Shown here: one piece after another, positions 48,529 through 58,755 of the stretch
Layout: each line of letters opens with the position of its first letter
Position numbering within the stretch: position 1 is the stretch's first letter
DNA from: Chamaelirium japonicum
Taxonomy: Eukaryota; Streptophyta; Magnoliopsida; Liliales; Melanthiaceae
Assembly (NCBI GenBank): GCA_947650365.1
Contig: OX393557.1
Span: 30,973,708 to 31,037,707 of the forward strand
Length of the DNA: 64,000 nt
Direction of reading: 5' to 3'
Notes under the pieces: model-generated
The model's database searches: none
Told to the model about the DNA's origin: nothing
Seen by the model: the letters and a program-made list of their open reading frames with translations, nothing else
Made by a program: the position numbers and the translations under genes

Positions 48529-51087
48529 ATGGAGCCCCCTCTAGAGCCTCACCTTCATGGATTCGGAGGGAGGGACGGGTGTAGTGGGCATTCACTTCCG
48601 CAGAGTCTTGGTGGGGAGGTCCGGAGTTCGGGTCGGCCTCAACTTCTGTCGCATGATGAGGTTGTTGTGCCTCTTCTACCCAATCCTCATCCGGTGGAAG
48701 GTAGCAAGAGCGGTTCCAGCCATGGAAGCACACCAAAGGGGCATCTTGGAGTTGCAGCCTCTCTTCAGGCAGCTTCTCCTTCGATTCCTGTGGATCTGGA
48801 GACTATTCAGGAGTTCTCACCGCCGGTGGCCCCCACTTTGGGTGGATTTGTTGATGTTGCTACTGCTCGTGCTACAGCAGGTCCTATTCAGGGTGAGAGG
48901 AGGCCGAGCAAGCATGGCAAGATCAAGGTGGGCTCTATTGTGGTTCCACTTTCTTCAGGGGTGGCTACTTCTGGGCCAGAGGATTTTGTAGCCGCCCAGA
49001 AGGTGACTGCTGAAAGGTCTTCTCCAATTTCTGCAATCACCATGACTGTTATTCCAACAACCCACCAGATGTTTGCCAATATGCCCGAATCTAGACCTGC
49101 GGTGGGTTCTGCATGGAAGATAGGGGCAGCGGGTTGTGCGTCGTCGGGGCCCCCTCACTCTCCGCTTCCATTGGAGAAACTCCGGCTGCGCTTTATTGAA
49201 CCGGGCATGTTTGAAGGGCAAAAAGTTGCCATTTGTCCACAACAAGAGCTTGAAGCTAACTGTAAAAGATGGGAGCACACTTTGGTAGGGTTTGTCCTTG
49301 GGAGAAGGCCATTTTACATCCATCTTAAAAATTTTATTATGCATAATTGGCAGCCTAAGGGAAGTTTGGACATTCTTTCTCGAGCAAACGGAGTGTTTTG
49401 GTTCAGATTCGAGCTTGAAGCTGATTTTACTCGCATTCTTGAAGGCAAAACATGGCACTTCGATGGTCGTCCTTTGATTGTGAGGAAATGGGCGAGGGGT
49501 ATGTGCAGTGATCGGGAGTTGGTCTCAACTATTCCTATCTGGGCCAATTTCCCAAATCTTGAAGGAGATTTGTGGACTGAACCCATGCTAAGCCGGTTAG
49601 GGAGTGTGTTTGGAACTCCTATTTACATGGATCAAGCTACAGCTGGAGGCACCAGAGCCCAATTTGCCCGGATTTGTGTGGAGATCAATGTGGAAGATAA
49701 GCTTCCAAGTAGAGTTCAAGCGCGGAATGATAAAGGGGAGTTTCATTCTTGGCAGTCGGTGACGTATGACTGGATCCCTACGAGGTGCAAAGCTTGTAAT
49801 AGTTTTGATCATGATGGCGATACTTGTATTAAACACCCAAAGTTGATCCGAGCTCGACCAGCACAAGCTTGGCAACCTTTAGTGCATTCGGGTGCTCCGA
49901 TTGCTAGGAAGATTCCCCAAGAGAGTAATCCATCATCCTCCAAAGGTAAGGGAGTTGTAGAAGAAGGATGGCAGGACATTGGTGGGGCACCTGATAAGTC
50001 GAGGATGCCTAACTTAATGGTGACGACTCCCTTGCCTACTAGTTCCCGGTTTTCAGCTCTTGATGAGGAAGGAGTGGTTGGGGTTGACAATTTCAGTGAT
50101 GTTGTAGGCTGTGGTGCTGGTGCTGGCTTGGCAGCACCTACAGCTTTTGCAGATGTTACGCAAGGTGCAATGGATGCTGTTTGTTCTGTTACACTTGCAG
50201 AGGATGCTGCTATGGCTGGAGCTGGTGGTGTTGTTATTCATGCAGAAGGGGCTGGAGATGCAACTTTGGGTGAAGCTGTAATCAATGTTACGCATAGTGA
50301 GAGTTCTGCAGAGCCTGTGAGAGCTACTGATGCTGTTGCAACAGAGCATTTTGCTGGTGCGGATGTTGTTGTGTCAGAGTCTATTGCTGATGCTGTGGTA
50401 ACAGATTCTGGTGGCAAAGACGATGCTGTTGTTACAGAGGATGTTGGCGATAGAGTTGCTGCTGTTTCAGAGTCTGTTGGGGGTGATGATGCAGTCAGTG
50501 GTCTTGTTTCAAAGTCTGTTGGGGGTGCTGTTGTTTCAGAGTCTGTTGGTGTTACAGTGACTGCTGGTGGTAAAGATGCTGGTGTTACAGAGCCAGCTGC
50601 TGTAATTATGGTTGACGATCTTGGTGGGCCTTCTGTGGACCCGTGTATGAGGAGCAAATTGAAAGGGCTCAACCTAGCTAAAGCTTTTCTAAAGTTCAAG
50701 CATACTACAGAAGAGGCTGCGATACTTAAATCGTTCGTGATGAAACTTCAAAAGAGCCATGGTCAAATGGAGGGTAAGTTTTTCTTAGATCCCCAGGAAC
50801 AGAAGGAATTCATGGAGGAGATCTTGTATGATTATCCTGATTATCATTTTGATTTCTTACGCATCAATCATAAGATTTTGTCCCTGCTGGGCATTGGTTG
50901 GCAAAGTGGGGATGGTGATGATGGAGTTGACCTGAATTCTCTTGTGCTCAAGGAAGAGCTTTTGGCAAGGGTGGATGACTTAGCTACCCAGCAGGATGAG
51001 CAAATAACTGCTGCTAGTGATGGGAAGCGAACTAAGGTAAGTTGGCCAAAAGGGGTGTGTGACAGATCTACTAGGAGCAAACACTGA
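48529..51087 (+). CDS. LINE ORF1-type protein, DUF4283 plus CCHC zinc knuckle, 852 aa
   Basis: Uninterrupted 852-codon frame. N-terminal about 210 residues are low-complexity. A DUF4283-like domain follows at about residues 215-370, with LRLRFIEPGMFEGQ, RRPFYIHLKNF and ADFTRILEGKTWHFDGRP. A zinc knuckle CKACNSFDHDGDTC (CX2CX4HX4C) lies at about 420-433. Residues of about 520-690 are an Ala/Val/Ser-rich run with repeated VSESVGG-type units, and the C-terminal part is charged and helix-like. In plant L1-type LINEs this architecture is ORF1, an RNA-binding protein that packages element RNA. The first ATG after the element start is used; a later start is possible. No ORF2 follows. An intact frame suggests recent arrival or selection. 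Confidence 0.85.
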   Translation: MEPPLEPHLHGFGGRDGCSGHSLPQSLGGEVRSSGRPQLLSHDEVVVPLLPNPHPVEGSKSGSSHGSTPKGHLGVAASLQAASPSIPVDLETIQEFSPPVAPTLGGFVDVATARATAGPIQGERRPSKHGKIKVGSIVVPLSSGVATSGPEDFVAAQKVTAERSSPISAITMTVIPTTHQMFANMPESRPAVGSAWKIGAAGCASSGPPHSPLPLEKLRLRFIEPGMFEGQKVAICPQQELEANCKRWEHTLVGFVLGRRPFYIHLKNFIMHNWQPKGSLDILSRANGVFWFRFELEADFTRILEGKTWHFDGRPLIVRKWARGMCSDRELVSTIPIWANFPNLEGDLWTEPMLSRLGSVFGTPIYMDQATAGGTRAQFARICVEINVEDKLPSRVQARNDKGEFHSWQSVTYDWIPTRCKACNSFDHDGDTCIKHPKLIRARPAQAWQPLVHSGAPIARKIPQESNPSSSKGKGVVEEGWQDIGGAPDKSRMPNLMVTTPLPTSSRFSALDEEGVVGVDNFSDVVGCGAGAGLAAPTAFADVTQGAMDAVCSVTLAEDAAMAGAGGVVIHAEGAGDATLGEAVINVTHSESSAEPVRATDAVATEHFAGADVVVSESIADAVVTDSGGKDDAVVTEDVGDRVAAVSESVGGDDAVSGLVSKSVGGAVVSESVGVTVTAGGKDAGVTEPAAVIMVDDLGGPSVDPCMRSKLKGLNLAKAFLKFKHTTEEAAILKSFVMKLQKSHGQMEGKFFLDPQEQKEFMEEILYDYPDYHFDFLRINHKILSLLGIGWQSGDGDDGVDLNSLVLKEELLARVDDLATQQDEQITAASDGKRTKVSWPKGVCDRSTRSKH

Positions 51088-51433
51088 TTTGCGTGCTTTT
51101 CTTCAGTTCCTCAGTTCGTGGAGTTTTGTCGGTTCGTGATACACAGTATGGTGGGATTGGTTTGGGTTGTATCTCAAATGGTTCGCGACCTGGATGGTGG
51201 GGGTTTTGGTTGTTTCCGATAACAGTTTAAACTTTGCGGTACCTTTCCATTTGTTGGTGTCCAGTGGCTCACTTGTTGGAGCTGGTGTTTCTTTTATCTT
51301 TTCTGGCTTTCTTTTTGGGCTAGGTGCCGGTGTGTGGCCCTATTTGGCCTGTTGTCCTGCTTACTCACCTAGAGTTAAGCCGTGGTCTGTAACCGCTCTT
51401 GTTTTTCTTTTATAAATTCGTTTTTTACCTCTC
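51088..51433 (+). other. 3' untranslated part of the LINE-type element
   Basis: T- and G-rich DNA with TTTTGG and TTGTTTTTC runs, as in plant LINE 3' ends, leading directly into the poly(A) tail. A short frame (51167-51415) is likely chance. Confidence 0.7.
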
Positions 51434-51464
51434 AAAAAAAAAAAAAAAAGGGATGACCACCCAA

Positions 51465-51868
<404 letters not shown>

Positions 51869-51874
51869 AATAAC

Positions 51875-52015
51875 AACTGTCCGTACACCCAGCCCGATTG
51901 GTGAATTGCACTCAGCCCCAAATGGTATGCAAATTAAAACAATCGTCTGTTACACCTAGCTCGACCGATGAAACACACTCAGCCCAAGTGGCATGCAAAA
52001 GAACAACTGCGATTT
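51875..52015. repeat. About 68-bp direct repeat, two units
   Basis: Both units contain ACACC.AGC.CGA followed by CACTCAGCCCAA and TGGCATGCAAA-type sequence. Confidence 0.65.
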
Positions 52016-53227
52016 AGGCTTGACTTCAACCTAACTGATCAGCACCCTTTTAAGTTAAAGTAAAATTGTAAAGAAACACTTTGGTAGGTGATAAAACTAC
52101 AACCCATTTACTGAGCCACTCTACCATGACAGGAGATAACTAGGAGAATGTATTAAAGCATACATGGTGGTACAGATTGTAAAAACATGTTTGAAATAAA
52201 TGACCAACATATGAAATTAACCACAATACCCTAAACACAATTTTTAAAACTACCAACACGTCCCCATCTTCTACACAACTTCATCGACCGTCTCCATGAA
52301 CTTCTCTTCGAGACAAAGACAACGAAGTTACTACCATATAGATAATATGACCATCAATCTCCTATAAATGAACAATACGCTACAACAACCAGGAATCATC
52401 TCAGCCATCTAAAACATTGGATATAAAATGAGCATCTCATATCTACTATATAAAGAGAAAGAACCTTATAGAAAAAAATACGTTGATACCCCTTCGCCGA
52501 ATAATTTAAGAAAAAAAGAAACATTGGGGGGATAATGGTTTATTTAGTTTTCATTCAGTTCAAATCGAATTGGAGGTATGATGCATGAATTTGATTCCTA
52601 ATGAGGGTAATGGTTAGCTGCTTCTCAATTGGACTTACAAAAGGGTAATGGTTAGTTGCTTCCCAATTGGACTAGCAGCTACTCTATCCCCTGACTTTAC
52701 CACAATGTCGTGTTGGTGCAAAAATGCCCTCGTGAATCTGTGATCCACAATAGTCACCGGCAATGGACACCAGTGCCATGTTGGATCTCAGAGTGCGAGG
52801 AGGCAGATATGGTTGTGATGTTGGAGGGGCTGGGGAGATTTGGATCGAAGAGGAGACCCTAAACTTTGCTTCGTTGCTCTATCCATTCACATTCTTCGAA
52901 TTGAGTCTGTGGATCTCTGGCTTCAGCAAAGGATGAAATTGCCTTGTCAAACCGTAGAGGACAAAAAATGGATGATTTACATGTCTTTAGTGGTCGATGC
53001 TTCGTTCCTGAAACAGAAAGAGAGCGCCTTGGTCAATCACTAAGAATGCCAAAATTGTGTGTGTGTGTGTGTTGTGGGGGGGGGGGGATTTAGAGATAGA
53101 TATGAGGGGTTCAGATAATGGGAATCTCATCTTGAAGCCTCCCCGTCTCCTGCATCTCCATTCACATATCCTCCTATGAAAAAATCCAGCAAAAAGTATA
53201 TTACAAAAGGATGCTATAAGAGCTAGC
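52016..53227. other. No gene recognised
   Basis: AT-rich DNA. A local duplication around GGGTAATGGTTAG.TGCTTC and CCAATTGGACTA lies near 52605-52680. A 67-codon frame at 52840-53043 has no known motif. A short GT run and a run of G lie at 53057-53088. Confidence 0.4.
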
Positions 53228-55207
53228 TCATGGTTTGCTCGTATCCACCCCGCTATCATCTTGGCGGAGCCTTTTCTTCACCCGCTCCGCTTTATACTTT
53301 TCGACAGCTGCGGTGGCCCCTTTCTGAAGAAGCTCATTCAGCTGGGCCTGGAGGCGACCTTGCTGTGCGTGGAGACCTTTGGAGTGCGCTTCCTTCTCCG
53401 CAGCGAGCTCGGGGACATGATCACCACCGACCTCACGATCGTGGTCATCCGATTCCCCACCATTCAGACTCCGTCTTCTCCCCAGACGAGCCCTCAAAGC
53501 TGTAGCTCGAAGGCGGGCTCTGTGGTGCCAACCCGGTCAACATGGGAATCTGAGCGGCGCCGGGGACAGCGAAGGCAGCTTGCTCGCCGACATCCGTGGC
53601 ACTTCGAGCTGCGGAGCCTCGACTCCTGAACGAGGAAGCTCGTGAGGCAGCGCTGGAGACAGATCGACGGGTGCAGACACCGTGGTAGAGATCGTACGAG
53701 GTGGCTTCGGAGGACACAACTCTTCCTCATCCGAGTTTGAGCCAACATCGGATCCCAGCCCCACCTCTCGGAGGGCATTCCACTTCCTCTCTGCAAGCGT
53801 CCTCACGAATTCCTCTGGGCGAGGCGGACTTAATCGTCACGTCCCCCTGCTGCATGGGGGTTTGACCGGGCGAGATGCCTCCTTTTCTTTCTCGTCTCCA
53901 CCTTGGGAGTCATCACTGCAACAAAGAGGGGCACTGAGAGGTCGTCGGGAAAGTCCTGCATCAGGATCTTTGCCATCCTGGACTCCACCTCTGCGGTGGA
54001 GAGTAGGAGTTTGACGCGGGGGTCGTCGGGCTTGACCAAAGTAAGCTTTCGTTGGACTACGAGCGCCTCCTATGCGAGGCCCACGGTGGAGACGATGGTC
54101 GAGGTAGCAAGATGAAGGCTGAGAGGAGCTTGTAGGTGACCTAGGATGGAACCACTGTGAGGAGGCGACGGCGAAACATTTGTCGATCGGGCTCATTGAG
54201 CATCCGTAGGGTGTCGGTGTCGGCAATGTTAATGGGGGGAGCCCGCTTTCTTTCACGGGTTGTCACCGGGGAGCCCCGACACTCTTCGTTCCCTTGCTTG
54301 TCCCGGGTTTGGGAGGAACGACGGTCTACTTCTTCCGAGCGACCTTTCTCTTCAGGGAGATCGCCCTCGACTCGGCATTCCTCAGTTGGAACATGAAGTC
54401 CGGCACGATGATCTTCTCAGGAGTCTGCCCTCCCAGGGAATCTAAGATCACGGCATCGAGCGATTGCTCCCTTGAAGGCGCGATGCACTTCTTCCCGCCG
54501 CCCGATAGAGGGCGATCTCCTAGAATAGAAACTTCGGCGGCCTACTGGATAAGAGGGGATGCCCATCTGTCACCCTTGACACCCTCCGATGACTACGAAT
54601 GGGAACTCCTTCCAGTATCGGTCCTTATTCTCGATAAACGAGAAAGGAATCACTTCGCTAGGTCGCTCGAAGAGATAATAGACGCTGCAGCCGATGTCGT
54701 TATAAGTGGAGCCTGTCTTAAGGAACCACTTATTCAGCAAGTAGGAGAGGGGAATCTTCACGTTGAGGGCATCTTCAAGCAGGTAAAGCCCGTACAAGAT
54801 CCCTCAGGAGTTCCCCGTGAGTTGCGCGGGGAACAACCCCGCCAGCTCTAGAAGCTCGCCGGCTAGACGGCTCAAGGGCGTCTGAGCCTGGACCACAGTA
54901 GGCCCACTGAGACTATGGTCCCAGTAGATGGCTTCCCCGAGAGCATCATGGGGGTGAACAGGAGATGGGAAGGGATGTTGACGGCTTCGCGCAGGCTCTT
55001 AGGAATAGGCTCGCCGTCTGCATCTTTGAACCAGACCACTGCTAGCTCGCTCTGCAGCACAAAGACCTTGCCTCCCTGAGAAAGATTGACTTTACCCATA
55101 TGCTCGTCGAGAGGAGGAGCCATCGACATAGGAATGGCCGGAATGGGCTCGACCATGCAGGTCGCCACATCAACACCAGGTATAGAGGAGGTTGTCATTA
55201 CACTCAA
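53228..55207 (-). pseudogene. Degenerate transposon-type protein gene (Transposase_28-like), fossil
   Basis: The minus-strand sequence reads from MTTSSIPGVDVATCMVEPIP (start near 55198) through a region with GILYGLYLLEDALNVKIPLS and SEVIPFSFIENKDRYWKEFP, to a charged coiled-coil-like end with LQAQLNELLQKGATAAVEKY and a C-terminus at 53228. This layout resembles plant proteins annotated as putative gypsy-type transposon (Transposase_28), which occur in large retrotransposon derivatives. I am inferring the family from general resemblance. Several breaks are present. Confidence 0.5.
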
Positions 55208-55277
55208 AGAGAAGATGGCAAGGGCGATCTGAAGGGGAGAGATCTTTTCGTAATAGGTGACTAAATACTCACACCCC

Positions 55278-55294
55278 CCTATTTATAGGGTCAT
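55278..55294 (-). promoter_or_regulatory. TATA box of the 53228-55207 gene
   Basis: On the minus strand CTATAAATAGG lies about 90 bp upstream of the likely start codon near 55198, a normal plant promoter distance once a short leader is allowed. Confidence 0.5.
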
Positions 55295-55332
55295 TGAAGG
55301 CAGGTGAAAGCGGCAAGGGTTTTAATGCATGG

Positions 55333-56095
55333 TGTGACGACCAAGATCCAATAGGCCAATAGCCAAGAGCCAAGACTCCTGAGGCGGGAATGCCAAGATG
55401 GATGAGGTGAGGTGAGGTGAGGTGAGGTGTACAAGGCCATGAGTTAGCCCCGCATCGCCTGGAGAGAAGGAGATCCTGAGCTACTTATATAATTTCCCCT
55501 CCCAAACATAGAAGACGCGTTTTAAAACCGTGCGCCGCTACGGAATTCGTAAGAACTCCGTAGTTAAGCGTGCTCGGGCGAGAGTAGTACCAGGATGGGT
55601 GACCCCCTGGGAAGTTCTTGTGCGGGCACGGGCAAAGCGGACAAAATCTTTTGTGTTTGGGGCGGATGTTACAAAATGGTATCAGAGCCGGTTCTCCTCG
55701 GGATGGGAGGGGTCTAACCCTACACGAGGACGTGTAGCCCTAAGGGGGGTGGATTGTGACGACCAAGATCCAATAGGCCAATAGCCAAGAGCCAAGACTC
55801 CTGAGGCGGGAATGCCAAGATGGATGAGGTGAGGTGAGGTGAGGTGAGGTGTACAAGGCCATGAGTTAGCCCCACATCGCCTGGAGAGAAGGAGATCCTG
55901 AGCTACTTATATAATTTCCCCTCCCAAACATAGAAGACGCGTTTTAAAACCGTGCGCCGCTACGGAATTCGTAAGAACTCCGTAGTTAAGCGTGCTCGGG
56001 CGAGAGTAGTACCAGGATGGGTGACCCCCTGGGAAGTTCTCGTGCGGGCACGGGCAAAGCGGACAAAATCTTGTGTGTTTGGGGCGGATGTTACA
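55333..56095 (+). mobile_element. Complete Cassandra TRIM (5S rRNA-bearing LTR element)
   Basis: Two 341-bp LTRs (55333-55673 and 55755-56095), each TGTGACGACC...GGATGTTACA, differ at about three positions by eye. The 81-bp interior has a methionine-tRNA primer site (TGGTATCAGAGCC) and a short polypurine stretch (AAGGGGGGTGGA). A perfect 5-bp duplication CATGG lies at 55328-55332 and 56096-56100. Cassandra elements encode no protein and rely on others for copying. Whole and fairly young. Confidence 0.95.
55528..55632 (+). repeat. 5S rRNA-derived domain in Cassandra LTR
   Basis: AAGAACTCCGTAGTTAAGCG, GGGCGAGAGTAGTACCAGGA and TGGGTGACCCCCTGGGAAGT follow the 3' two thirds of plant 5S rRNA, covering the internal A box, intermediate element and C box used by TFIIIA and RNA polymerase III. 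The 5' third is diverged. Repeated at about 55950-56054, 57460-57564 and 57864-57968. Confidence 0.92.
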
Positions 56096-56100
56096 CATGG

Positions 56101-56680
56101 TGCGGCGTGCGAGGCGCCGCAGAAGTGGCCGACATCAAGGCTCCTCTTTCCCATTCGCATATCGCCATGAGCCCTTACGTGTGCTCAAGGATAGAGACGA
56201 CACCAGCGGTGTCCCGTCTATCAGAATCATGATTGATTTTTGACCAATCAATACGTGACGTATGTCGCAATGCTGTACAAAGTCATTTAATGCCACATGA
56301 TGATGTCTAACTCCGCAGGTCTCAATCCTACGCCACATTAATGAGATGTGATTGGCGGAGATACGGATCCTCACGACTCCCTAAGTCATCGGCGACCTCG
56401 TTTGTGGGTGATATCCTTGTTTAGCTCCCAGACGGACTTCTGCCATGCTGGACACACGCCCATTCGGGAGGGGGTAATGATGGTACCCGAAAAATTGGCA
56501 CTAGGCCACCGTCTTAGTGATCGTGGTCGCCTTTAGCGCCTGCCATGCCCCTATTTGCCCACGATTAGCTCACGTGAGGGGTGTCGTCTCTAGAAATCGA
56601 AGGGTCAGCTCCCCCCAGAGGATTCCACCTAGCGCGGACACCAAAGGCCGCGTATATGACATATTGTTCAATAGCGGGTA
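56101..56680. other. Upstream DNA of the 53228-55207 gene, no gene
   Basis: Continuous with 55210-55332 before the Cassandra insertion. No frame of interest. May be LTR or leader of the element that carries the minus-strand gene. Confidence 0.4.
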
Positions 56681-56684
56681 GTAG

Positions 56685-57125
56685 GTAGGTGATTATCCGC
56701 ATGCGATCAACTTGCCCGTGATCGACCATCACCCGCAGCTCGCTTAGGAGTTCGCCTTATCCACACGCGATCAGCTCACCCACGATAAAACATTGCCAGC
56801 TCGCTCAGGAGCTTGCCTTATCCGCACGCGATCAGCTCGCCCACGGTCAAACATCGCCCGCAGCTCATTCAGGAGCTCGCCTTATCCGCACGCAATCAAC
56901 TCATCCGCGGTCAAACATCGCCCGTAGCTTGCTTAAGAGCTCGCCTTATCCGCACACGATCAGCTCGCCCATGGTCAAATATCGCCCACAGCTCGCTCAG
57001 GAGCTTGCCTTATCCACACGCGATCGGCTCGTTCGTGGTCAAACATTACCGCAGCTCGCTCAAGAGATCGCTTTATCCGCACGCGATCAGCTCGCCTGCG
57101 GTCAACCATCGCCCGACACGGAATA
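56685..57125. repeat. 64-bp tandem array, about seven units
   Basis: Units of the type CTTATCCGCACGCGATCAGC, TCGCCCACGGTCAAACATCG, CCCGCAGCTCGCTCAGGAG begin near 56693, 56757, 56818, 56885, 56949, 57013 and 57076. Divergence between units is modest. Overlapping frames on both strands are repeat artefacts. Confidence 0.85.
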
Positions 57126-57280
57126 GGTCGCCTCTTGAACTCGGTGCAAAGGACACTTCCAGAAGACTCATCACCCTTAGCTCACGATCAGCTCACCGAT
57201 TTCCTATACTCCCCGCAGCAAATAAATCGACAGGTGCTACCACCCCCATGGAACTATGTGGACATTTGTAGGCCAAGTTC

Positions 57281-58094
57281 TGTGACGACCAAGAGCCAAT
57301 AGGCCAAGAGCCAAGACTCCTAAGGCTGTGATGCGAAGATTGATGAGGTGAGGTGAGGTGTACAAGGTCACGAGTTAGCCCCACATCGCCTGGAGAGAAG
57401 GAGATCCTGAGCTACTTATATAATTTCCCCTCCCAAACATAGAAGACGCGTTTTCAAACTATGCGCCGCTACGGATTTCGTAAGAACTCCATAGTTAAGC
57501 ATGCTCGGGCGAGAGGAGTACTAGGATGGGTGACCACCCTGGGAAGTTCTCGTGCGGGCACGGGCAAAGCGGACAAAATCTTGTGTGTTTGGGGCAGATG
57601 TTACAAAATGGTATCAGAGCCGGTTCTCCTCGCAATGGGAGGGGTCTAACCCTACTCGATGACGTGTGCCCTAAGGGGGTGTATTGTGACGACCAAGATC
57701 CAATATGCCAAGAGCAAAGACCCCTGAGGCTATGATGCCAAGATGGATGAGGTGAGGTGAGGTGTACAAGGCCACTGGTTAGCCCCATATCGCCTGGAGA
57801 GAAGGAGATCATGAGCTACTTGTATAATTTCCCCTCCCAAACATAGAAGACGCGTTTTAAAACCGTGTACCGCTACGGATTTTATAAGAACTCCGTAGTT
57901 AAGCGTGCTCGGGCGAGAGTAGTACTAGGATGGGTGACCACCCTGGGAAGTTCTCATGCGGGCACGGGCAAAGCGGATAAAATCTTGTGTGTTTGTTGTG
58001 GATGTTACAAAATGGTATCAGAGCCGGTTCTCCTCGCAATGGGGGGGGGTGTTCTAACCCTATACGAGGACGTGTAGCCCTAAGGGAGGTGGAT
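57281..58094 (+). mobile_element. Tandem Cassandra: LTR-interior-LTR-interior
   Basis: LTRs of 325 bp at 57281-57605 and 57685-58009, each with the 5S-derived domain. Both are followed by an interior with the TGGTATCAGAGCC primer site (57610 and 58014). The second interior should lead to a third LTR at about 58091 but instead joins Ty3-gypsy sequence. The array is the kind made by recombination between two Cassandra copies. Confidence 0.9.
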
Positions 58095-58755
58095 TGAGGA
58101 CTTGAAGGATTTCAACTACAACTTCTTCTATCACCCTTGGAAGGCTAATATAGTGGCTGATGCACTCAGCAGGAAGTTCACGAGCAAACTATCATAGCTG
58201 ATAACTGACAGGAGTGAGTTTCTTGCAGCGGTGGAAGGGTATGACCTGATATTGTGAGGAGAGCCCTCATGTAACTGATTGTTCAGTATCCGGGCTCAGC
58301 CTACCCTGATCAATCAAGTGATAGACTCTCAGGCTGAGGATGAGGAGTTGGAAGAGATGCACTCTCCGCTGACTGGAGGAAAGGCAGTGGAGGACTGGTC
58401 GCTCGACTATGAAGGTGGGCTGAGGTACAAAAGGAGGTTGTGTCTACCGAAGAACCAGGAGGTTCGAGAGAAAGTTCTCGCATAGGCACATCGCTCTCGA
58501 TACATGGTATACCCTGGAAGTACCAAGATGTATCAGGACTTGAAGAATCAGTTCTGGTGGAATGGTATAAAGAAAGATATAGCTGAGTTTGTAGCGAAGT
58601 GCCTGACCGGTCAGCAGGTTAAGGCAGAACAACAGAAGCCTGCAGGACCCCTTCATCCCCTCCCGGTGGCTGAGTGGAAGTGGGAGCACATCACGATGGA
58701 TTTTGTCTCAAGATTACCGCTGACCAGGGGGAGGCATGATTCAGTATGGGGGAGG
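58095..58755 (+). mobile_element. Ty3-gypsy fragment: RNase H end and integrase start
   Basis: Starts within the RNase H tail and includes the integrase zinc-binding part and KWEHITMDFVSRLPLTRGRH. It is about 93% identical by eye to 60838-61495. It begins at the Cassandra junction and stops at a second junction near 58750. Fossil with several breaks. Confidence 0.85.

Larger units (their letters stand above)
48519..51449 (+). mobile_element. ORF1-only LINE-type retroposed element
   Basis: A 17-bp target duplication AAGGGATGACCACCCAA lies at 48502-48518 and 51448-51464, overlapping the last As of the tail. The element has about 10 bp of leader, one 852-codon frame, about 345 bp of 3' untranslated DNA and a poly(A) tail (51434-51449). 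These are the marks of target-primed reverse transcription. There is no endonuclease or reverse transcriptase frame, so it must have been copied by enzymes from another element. It could be a LINE reduced to ORF1, or a retroposed host mRNA for a DUF4283 protein. Confidence 0.85.

Noticed and set aside
55528-55632. A functional 5S rRNA gene
   Set aside because: Only the 3' two thirds match 5S, the 5' part is diverged, and it lies within Cassandra LTRs with a target duplication.
56685-57125. CRISPR-like array
   Set aside because: Units are contiguous 64-bp tandem repeats without unique spacers, in a plant genome.
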